Shown here: one piece after another, positions 58,640-64,000 of the stretch
Numbering within the stretch: the stretch's first letter is position 1
How the letters are laid out: each line of letters begins with the position of its first letter
NCBI GenBank assembly: GCA_965199685.1
Contig: OZ241323.1
Location: 1,550,001 to 1,614,000 of the forward strand
Length of the DNA: 64,000 bases
Direction: 5' to 3'
Source: SP5GCR1 sp965199685
GTDB lineage: Bacteria > Pseudomonadota > Gammaproteobacteria > Poriferisulfidales > Oxydemutatoraceae
Program-made: the position numbers and the translations under genes
Notes under the pieces: generated by a model
Seen by the model: the letters and a program-made list of their open reading frames with translations, nothing else
What the model was told of the DNA's origin: nothing
Database searches by the model: none

Positions 58640-59789
58640 GATGTACTACAAAAGAGAACTTGATATTGGTTCCTACCCTTCCTCCTTGTTTCTGTTAGGG
58701 CCTTGGCAAGTCGGGAAAACCTATCTCATTAACCAATTAGATATTGCGGCTTATTATGACTTGCTTGATGCTCAGTTGGAAATGGATTTTCGGCTTCGCC
58801 CTCAGTTGTTTTGGGAAGAGATTGCCTCCTTAAAACCGGGAAGCAAAGTTGTAGTGGATGAAATACAAAAAGTTCCCTCCCTCTTAAACTATGTGCAAAT
58901 GGGTATTGAAAAAAGGCGGTTGCAATTTTTTCTGTCGGGGTCTAGTGCCAGAAAACTTAAAAAAGGTAAAGCCAATCTCTTGGGCGGTAGAGCCGTTGAC
59001 TTTAAGCTCCACCCACTCACAAAAAAAGAATTAGGCGCGCACTTTAATATAGAGCAGGTTTTAAGTTATGGTTCTCTACCTTTTATCTCAACGCTCGTCG
59101 CTAAGAAACAAGAAACCCTTGCCAAAGATCACCTAAAGAGCTATGTCACGACCTATCTCAAAGAAGAAGTGAAAGCCGAAGCCTTGGTAAGGCAATTAGG
59201 ATCTTTCCAAAGGTTTTTAGAGGTGGCAGGTCAATGCAATGCTCAGATGATTCAGTTCAGCAATATCTCTCGCGAATGTTCGGTGCCGGCAAGTACCATT
59301 AAGGAATATTATTCTGTTTTAGAAGACACCTTAATAGGATACTTCCTCTGGCCTTTTGCTCGTAGCGAGCATAAAAAAGCACGACCTAAGTTTTATTTTT
59401 TTGATTGTGGTGTGGTGAGGGCTCTACAGAGAAGATTAAGCGGTAGTCCTTCACCCGAAGAACTTGGAATACTTTTTGAAACAAACCTTGCTAACGAACT
59501 TATAAGAATCAGAGATTACACAAGAAGCGATTATCAAATTTCGCTATGGCGGTCGGGGAAATGGGAAATTGATTTTCTTATTGAATTGGAGGGTCAACCT
59601 GTCATGGCAATTGAGTGTAAAACTTCTTTGCAAATAAAAAACAAAAACTCCATCAAAGCCTTTAGAGAGAACTTTCCTCGTGTGCCTCTGATTATCTGCT
59701 CGCTTCAGGAGGAAAAGACAAGAAAACTAGATGATAACCTTTGGATTGAACCTTTTGGCAAGACCCTAGAAAGATATAGAGAGCTTTAG
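58638..59789 (+). CDS. AAA_14/DUF4143 family ATPase
   Basis: About 383 residues. The N-terminal ATPase has Walker A GPWQVGKTYLI (usual form GPRQVGKT; here Trp replaces Arg) and Walker B VVVDEIQKVPSLLNYV. The segment FFLSGSSARKLKKGKANLLGGRA is the typical sensor region. The C-terminal DUF4143 part contains YFFDCGVVRAL and the nuclease-like EIDFLIELEGQPVMAIECK (D...ExK pattern). This family is common in islands of bacteria and archaea and its role is not established. Four ATGs compete (58614, 58623, 58638, 58641); I take 58638 because the family usually starts close to the YYKREL-type segment. A perfect dyad overlaps the start. No ribosome binding site is evident. Confidence 0.85.
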   Translation: MMYYKRELDIGSYPSSLFLLGPWQVGKTYLINQLDIAAYYDLLDAQLEMDFRLRPQLFWEEIASLKPGSKVVVDEIQKVPSLLNYVQMGIEKRRLQFFLSGSSARKLKKGKANLLGGRAVDFKLHPLTKKELGAHFNIEQVLSYGSLPFISTLVAKKQETLAKDHLKSYVTTYLKEEVKAEALVRQLGSFQRFLEVAGQCNAQMIQFSNISRECSVPASTIKEYYSVLEDTLIGYFLWPFARSEHKKARPKFYFFDCGVVRALQRRLSGSPSPEELGILFETNLANELIRIRDYTRSDYQISLWRSGKWEIDFLIELEGQPVMAIECKTSLQIKNKNSIKAFRENFPRVPLIICSLQEEKTRKLDDNLWIEPFGKTLERYREL

Positions 59790-59809
59790 GAATAATTGAA
59801 GGGGTGGTT

Positions 59810-60003
59810 GGTTTGTGGTTATCGTAAATTTGGTGGCGCGTAGCAGTTATATTTGTGCAAGTACTAAACTTTAGGGGGCATGTCAGGCTGTTGAAAAATA
59901 GAACCGCCGATTGAGCCAGTAGGTCAATCGGCGTGACATTGTTCAGAACCTTAACAACCACCCCGTCAGGCTTCGCCTGCCACCCCTCCACAGGAGGGGA
60001 ATA
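59810..60003. repeat. Repeat cluster at the right edge of the island
   Basis: Includes GTGGCGCGTAGCAGTTAT, a GGCTGTTGAAAAATAG end, the hairpin CGCCGATTGAGCC-GGTCAATCGGCG (about 59908-59936) and CCACCCCTCCACAGGAGGGG. It reaches to within 20 bp of the pncC stop. A similar cluster lies at the other island edge next to recA (34160-34400). Confidence 0.7.
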
Positions 60004-60019
60004 AATTAGAGCAGGTGCA

Positions 60020-60529
60020 TTATGTTTTGTCTAGTAATTGCAAGATGCCTTGCACGGCTTCGGCTACGGTCTCGCGGCGGATGTGGTCGCGCGTGCCGGC
60101 AAAGTTACACAGACGAATGTGCGGCGTATGGTCGCGCAGTTGCCAACCAATCCAGACCATGCCTACAGGTTTATCAGCAGTGCCGCCGTCGGGACCAGCG
60201 ATACCGCTCACCGCAACCGCAATACCTGCATCGGGTATTTTCAGCAGGGTTTTTTCGAGCATCTGAGATACGACTTCGCTGCTAACCGCACCGTATTCTT
60301 GAAGTAGCAATTCATCAACGCCGAGTGTGGTTGCTTTTGCCTCAATACTATATGTTACTAAGGAAGCACTGAACCATGCAGAGCTTCCGGGCAAGTCGGT
60401 GCATGCCTTGGCAATCCATCCGCCAGTGCATGACTCCGCCGTTGCTAGCTTGATATTATGCCTACATAATGCGGATGAAAGTTTTTCGCACATTGTATAG
60501 ATTGATTTATCGCTTAAAATATCGGTCAT
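60020..60529 (-). CDS. pncC: Nicotinamide-nucleotide amidohydrolase (CinA C-terminal type)
   Basis: Deamidates nicotinamide mononucleotide to nicotinate mononucleotide in pyridine nucleotide salvage. The 169-residue protein is the stand-alone PncC/YgaD form. Signatures: LATAESCTGGWIAKACTDLPGSS (catalytic Ser region), GAVSSEVVSQML, VAVSGIAGPDGG and KPVGMVWIG. I start at ATG 60529 (MTDILSD); the longer frame to 60568 adds 13 atypical residues. In Escherichia coli and many relatives pncC lies directly upstream of recA on the same strand; here the direction is kept, but 26 kb separate them. If the SIR2-like proteins do consume NAD, this salvage enzyme is an interesting neighbour, though it is core and probably unrelated. 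Confidence 0.93.
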   Translation of the reverse strand: MTDILSDKSIYTMCEKLSSALCRHNIKLATAESCTGGWIAKACTDLPGSSAWFSASLVTYSIEAKATTLGVDELLLQEYGAVSSEVVSQMLEKTLLKIPDAGIAVAVSGIAGPDGGTADKPVGMVWIGWQLRDHTPHIRLCNFAGTRDHIRRETVAEAVQGILQLLDKT

Positions 60530-60611
60530 GGCGGTAATCGGGCTTTGGTTATATCCTTTTATAAGCAAATCTATAGACTGACATTATTCATTAATATAGA
60601 ACGAACATTAT

Positions 60612-63176
60612 ATGTCAAAGGCTAAACACACGCAGAGCATGCAGCAGTATCTGGATATTAAGGCTCAATATCCTAAGTTGTTGTTGCTTTATCAGATGGG
60701 TGACTTCTACGAGTTGTTTTACGATGATGCTAAAAAGGCGGCACGCCTGCTTGACATCACCCTAACCTCGCGCAATCGCTCCGATAAAGAGCCTATTCCG
60801 ATGGCAGGTGTGCCGGTACATTCGGTGGAATCGTATATTGCCAAGCTGGTGCAACGCGGCGAATCGGTTGTGCTATGCAATCAGATAGGCGACCCTAAGG
60901 CAAGCAAAGGTTTGGTCGAACGGCAAGTGGTGCGCATTATCACTCCGGGCACCTTAACCGAAGAAAGCCTATTGCAAGAGAGAAAAGAAAATCTACTCGT
61001 CTCCATACATCAAGACAAAGGCAACTACGGCATCGCAACCGTCGAACTCAGCACCGGAAACTTTAGGCTTTGCGAATGTGAGGATATTGCAACCGTCAAC
61101 GCCGAGATCAAGCGTATGCAGCCTTCGGAAATCTTGTTGGCAGAGAATCAAAAATTAGAACTCTCCGCCCCAGCTCAACGAACAATACGTCCGCTCTGGC
61201 ATTATGCCTACGATTATTGTCACCGTATCCTTTGCGAGCAAATGAACACCCGGGATTTAAGCGGTTTCGGCTGTGAGCAACTGCACAGTGCGGTTTGTGC
61301 AGCGGGCGCATTGCTTCATTACTTGAAGGAAACCCAAAAAAGCCTATTACCCCATTTATCCAAATTAACCGTAGAACATCTACAAGATTACATCGCAATA
61401 GATGCCGAAAGTCGGGCATGCCTAGAGATAGACAGCGCGCTTTCAGGCCAAGATAAGCACAGCTTGGTTGCGACCTACGATAAAACTGGTTCGGCGATGG
61501 GTAGCCGTTGTCTACGGCGATGGTTCGGACAGCCGCTCAAAGATCACAAACGGATCAATAATCGGCTTGATGCGGTTGAGTGGCTGATGCGGCACGGCGA
61601 TACTGAGGCGATTGCACGACAATTCAGAAAAATCAGCGATTTGGAGCGCATTATCTCCCGCCTCGCTTTATTGACTGCACGCCCTAGAGATTTATTGGGT
61701 ATGCGTGAGACACTGGAAATGCTACCCGACATCAAAGCACCACTGAATAATAGCGATGCGCACTTGCTACAACGGATTGACGCGATGCTCAATGTCAAGG
61801 AAACTATTACCGAGACTTTGGCGAGAGCAATAAAAGATCAACCGCCGGCGACGATACGAGACGGTGGCGTTATCAAAACTGGCTTTGATAACAAATTGGA
61901 CGAATTACGTACTCTGAGTAGCCACGGCGACGACTATTTACTCAAGCTGGAAAAGGACGAACAACAACGCAGCGGCTTATCCAATCTACGTCTTGGTTAC
62001 AACAAAATACACGGCTACTACATAGAAGTCTCTAAAACACAAACCCAACATGTCCCTGAGGATTATCAATGTGTGCAGACCTTGAAAAATGCCTCTCGCT
62101 TTACCATCCCGGCGTTGCAGCAATTTCAGGGACGTATCTTGACAGCACGAGAACAAGCGTTGGCTTACGAGAAAAAACTTTATTTGGAATTATTGCAAAG
62201 CTTTCTACCGGATTTGGTTTCATTGAAAGAATGTGCACAGGGTCTTGCAATACTGGATGTACTCAACAGCCTTGCGCGTTGTGCGCAACAGTATCGATAT
62301 TGTCGACCCGAGTTCTCCGAGCAAATCGGAATCAAAATCATCGCCGGCAGACACCCTGTCGCTGAGCGCACTATGGAAAACGAATTTATTCCCAACGATT
62401 TATACATGGACGAACAACGACGCATACTGATCATCACCGGACCCAATATGGGCGGCAAATCAACCTACATGAGGCAGACCGCATTGATCGTATTGCTCGC
62501 CCATATTGGTGCTTATATCCCTGCCGATAAAGCCGTCATCGGACCTATAGATCGGATTTTTACGCGCATTGGTGCTTCGGACGACATTTCATCAGGGCGG
62601 TCTACCTTTATGGTGGAGATGACCGAAACCGCAAACATATTAAACAATGCAACTCCGCATAGCTTGATTTTGATGGATGAGATAGGACGCGGAACCAGCA
62701 CCTTTGACGGCATGAGTTTGGCTTGGGCATGCGTTGCGTATCTTGCCGAACACAATCGCGCACTCACCTTATTCGCAAGCCATTATTTTGAATTGACATC
62801 ACTAGACCAGCACTACGAAACAGTACACAATGTACATATAGATGCGATTGAACATAAGGAGAGAATAATTTTTTTATATAAAGTCAAAGCCGGTCCTGCC
62901 AACAAAAGCTATGGGTTGCAAGTTGCTCGGCTAGCCGGCGTGCCTGAAGATGTCATTGGTGTTGCCGAACAAAAACTACACATGCTAGAAACACAACAGA
63001 AACAAAACAACAACGATCCTCAAATCGCATTGGAATTCTCTCAACAAACAACGCAGTTGGTTGAGTCCGAGAAAAAACTCGCAAACTTGATATCCAAGTT
63101 AGACCTCGATGCGCTCAGCCCGCGTGAAGCACATGCCAAACTCTACGAAATCAAAAGCGAAGCCGAAAAGCTCTAA
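60612..63176 (+). CDS. mutS: DNA mismatch repair protein MutS
   Basis: Recognises base mismatches and small loops. 854 residues, normal length. The mismatch-reading motif GDFYELFYDDAKKAA (with the Phe-x-Glu residues, about 31-36) opens domain I; the lever/clamp region includes LRLGYNKIHGYYIEVSK. The ATPase shows Walker A GPNMGGKSTYMRQ (about 613-625), SDDISSGRSTFMVEM, and Walker B LILMDEIGRGTSTFDG, followed by FASHYFELT. It diverges from pncC across about 80 bp and overlaps the next gene by 44 bases. Confidence 0.98.
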   Translation: MSKAKHTQSMQQYLDIKAQYPKLLLLYQMGDFYELFYDDAKKAARLLDITLTSRNRSDKEPIPMAGVPVHSVESYIAKLVQRGESVVLCNQIGDPKASKGLVERQVVRIITPGTLTEESLLQERKENLLVSIHQDKGNYGIATVELSTGNFRLCECEDIATVNAEIKRMQPSEILLAENQKLELSAPAQRTIRPLWHYAYDYCHRILCEQMNTRDLSGFGCEQLHSAVCAAGALLHYLKETQKSLLPHLSKLTVEHLQDYIAIDAESRACLEIDSALSGQDKHSLVATYDKTGSAMGSRCLRRWFGQPLKDHKRINNRLDAVEWLMRHGDTEAIARQFRKISDLERIISRLALLTARPRDLLGMRETLEMLPDIKAPLNNSDAHLLQRIDAMLNVKETITETLARAIKDQPPATIRDGGVIKTGFDNKLDELRTLSSHGDDYLLKLEKDEQQRSGLSNLRLGYNKIHGYYIEVSKTQTQHVPEDYQCVQTLKNASRFTIPALQQFQGRILTAREQALAYEKKLYLELLQSFLPDLVSLKECAQGLAILDVLNSLARCAQQYRYCRPEFSEQIGIKIIAGRHPVAERTMENEFIPNDLYMDEQRRILIITGPNMGGKSTYMRQTALIVLLAHIGAYIPADKAVIGPIDRIFTRIGASDDISSGRSTFMVEMTETANILNNATPHSLILMDEIGRGTSTFDGMSLAWACVAYLAEHNRALTLFASHYFELTSLDQHYETVHNVHIDAIEHKERIIFLYKVKAGPANKSYGLQVARLAGVPEDVIGVAEQKLHMLETQQKQNNNDPQIALEFSQQTTQLVESEKKLANLISKLDLDALSPREAHAKLYEIKSEAEKL

Positions 63177-64000
63177 GCCTAAAAAGTCTATCTTCGGTTG
63201 GATTTTATCTGCTTTGGCAGTGTTGCTCGGCATCGCTGCTTTACTCAGTGTTGCGGCACGATGGTTTATATACGATATAGAACAATACCGTGGAATGATT
63301 GTCTCGCAGATTTCCGATACATTCGGGTTGGACGTATCTATAAGCGAAATTGAAGGACGGGTGGATTTGATCAATCCGATTATTTACACACGGCAAGTGG
63401 AACTTTCAAATCCTGAGGTTTCCACGCCACCATTGGTCGTTGAGCAGATGGAAGTCGTTATAGATTTATTCAGCTCACTAATCAATGCCGAACCACGCTT
63501 TCATTCGCTACAGATGTCGGGGATAGAACTTGCAATATCTACCGATATGGAAAATAAATTACTACGCCTGCCACAGATTGACCGAGAATTCTCTATGCCT
63601 AAACGACAATTCAACCTTGGTGAATTACTGAAAAAAGCCGTAGCAATTGATTATTTTGATATAGGCTTTCACGATGTACTGATACACTGGCATCACAAAG
63701 GTAGCGAAGATACCCGGAGCTTCAATATCAAACATCTTATACTCAACCCGCAATACTATAAAACGCAGCTGGCTTTGGTCACAGAACTACCTGAGGCTTT
63801 AGGACTAAAGCTGACCTTTATCGCTGAGCTTGCGCACGATATATTTAATCCGAGTGGTGATTTTTATATCAATGTTGATGACCTGAATTTAGCCACAATC
63901 TATCAGCTGAGCGATCTACAACCTGCCCAGCAAGGTCTGTTGCAAACTGAGTTATGGGGACAGGCATCGTACCAGCAAGGCTTAGAAAACTTAACCGGCA
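63133..64000 (+). CDS. YhdP/AsmA-like protein, N-terminal part, cut by the window edge
   Basis: Starts at ATG 63133, inside the end of mutS in another frame, and is open to the window edge (289 codons visible). A basic N-terminus (KSKAKPKSSKPKKS) precedes one membrane helix (IFGWILSALAVLLGIAALL). Then comes the AsmA-type segment FGLDVSISEIEGRVDLINPI with the repeated strand pattern VELSNPEVSTPPLVVEQMEVVI. This fits the long YhdP/TIGR02099 proteins, bridge-like proteins involved in phospholipid transport to the outer membrane in Escherichia coli. A later start cannot be excluded, but this one places the membrane helix correctly. Confidence 0.8.
   Translation, partial: MPNSTKSKAKPKSSKPKKSIFGWILSALAVLLGIAALLSVAARWFIYDIEQYRGMIVSQISDTFGLDVSISEIEGRVDLINPIIYTRQVELSNPEVSTPPLVVEQMEVVIDLFSSLINAEPRFHSLQMSGIELAISTDMENKLLRLPQIDREFSMPKRQFNLGELLKKAVAIDYFDIGFHDVLIHWHHKGSEDTRSFNIKHLILNPQYYKTQLALVTELPEALGLKLTFIAELAHDIFNPSGDFYINVDDLNLATIYQLSDLQPAQQGLLQTELWGQASYQQGLENLTG

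Overview
The window looks like a chromosomal segment of a Gammaproteobacterium. The evidence is gene content and order: msbA-lpxK and ycaR-type-kdsB on one strand, pncC-recA-recX on one strand next to a divergent mutS followed by a YhdP-like gene, plus mltF, tadA, acnA, fumC and purB. I cannot name the genus. The genome is strongly remodelled by mobile DNA: almost every larger intergenic gap holds short nested repeats, and there is one intact ISAzo13-type insertion sequence and several remnants of IS3 and IS110 type. I recognised no tRNA, rRNA or CRISPR array.

Layout. 1-6.3 kb: edge of an AMP-dependent synthetase, mltF, an odd subtilase-like secreted protein, a small coiled-coil membrane protein, tadA and a short RNase R-like gene. 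6.6-12.7 kb: one 2027-residue exported protein with three GLUG-repeat modules. 13-19.4 kb: acnA, fumC, purB, separated by repeat clusters. 20.3-25 kb: a four-gene Gld-like ABC transporter operon. 25.1-32.2 kb: the lipid A/KDO genes msbA-lpxK and ycaR-kdsB, an operon that appears split by about 2.9 kb of repeats, a small gene and the ISAzo13 element; then recX. 32.9-34 kb: recA.

34-60 kb is an accessory island lying exactly between recA and pncC, genes that are neighbours in many relatives. From left to right it holds: a TPR protein with about 20 repeats, several of them near-identical; a small secreted protein; a cassette of sodium/solute symporter, radical SAM enzyme, SIR2-like protein and SDR-like protein; a second tandem copy of that cassette in which the radical SAM and SDR genes are almost unchanged but the SIR2-like gene is strongly diverged; IS3 tails at each cassette border; a complete diversity-generating retroelement (reverse transcriptase, Avd, template repeat, and a 1909-residue exported target whose C-terminal FGE/C-type-lectin-like domain carries the variable repeat); a DUF262/DUF1524 restriction-like gene; a truncated paralogue of the retroelement target; and an AAA/DUF4143 ATPase. 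The right edge, 60-64 kb, returns to core genes (pncC, mutS, YhdP-like).

The two most interesting systems are the retroelement, whose template and variable repeats (122 bp each, no gaps) differ at 23 template adenines and at only two other positions, both in the 3' homing region; and the duplicated symporter-radical SAM-SIR2-SDR cassette, which I do not recognise as any described system. The cassette may be a defence or small-molecule module whose SIR2-like gene is the diversifying part; that function is inference only.
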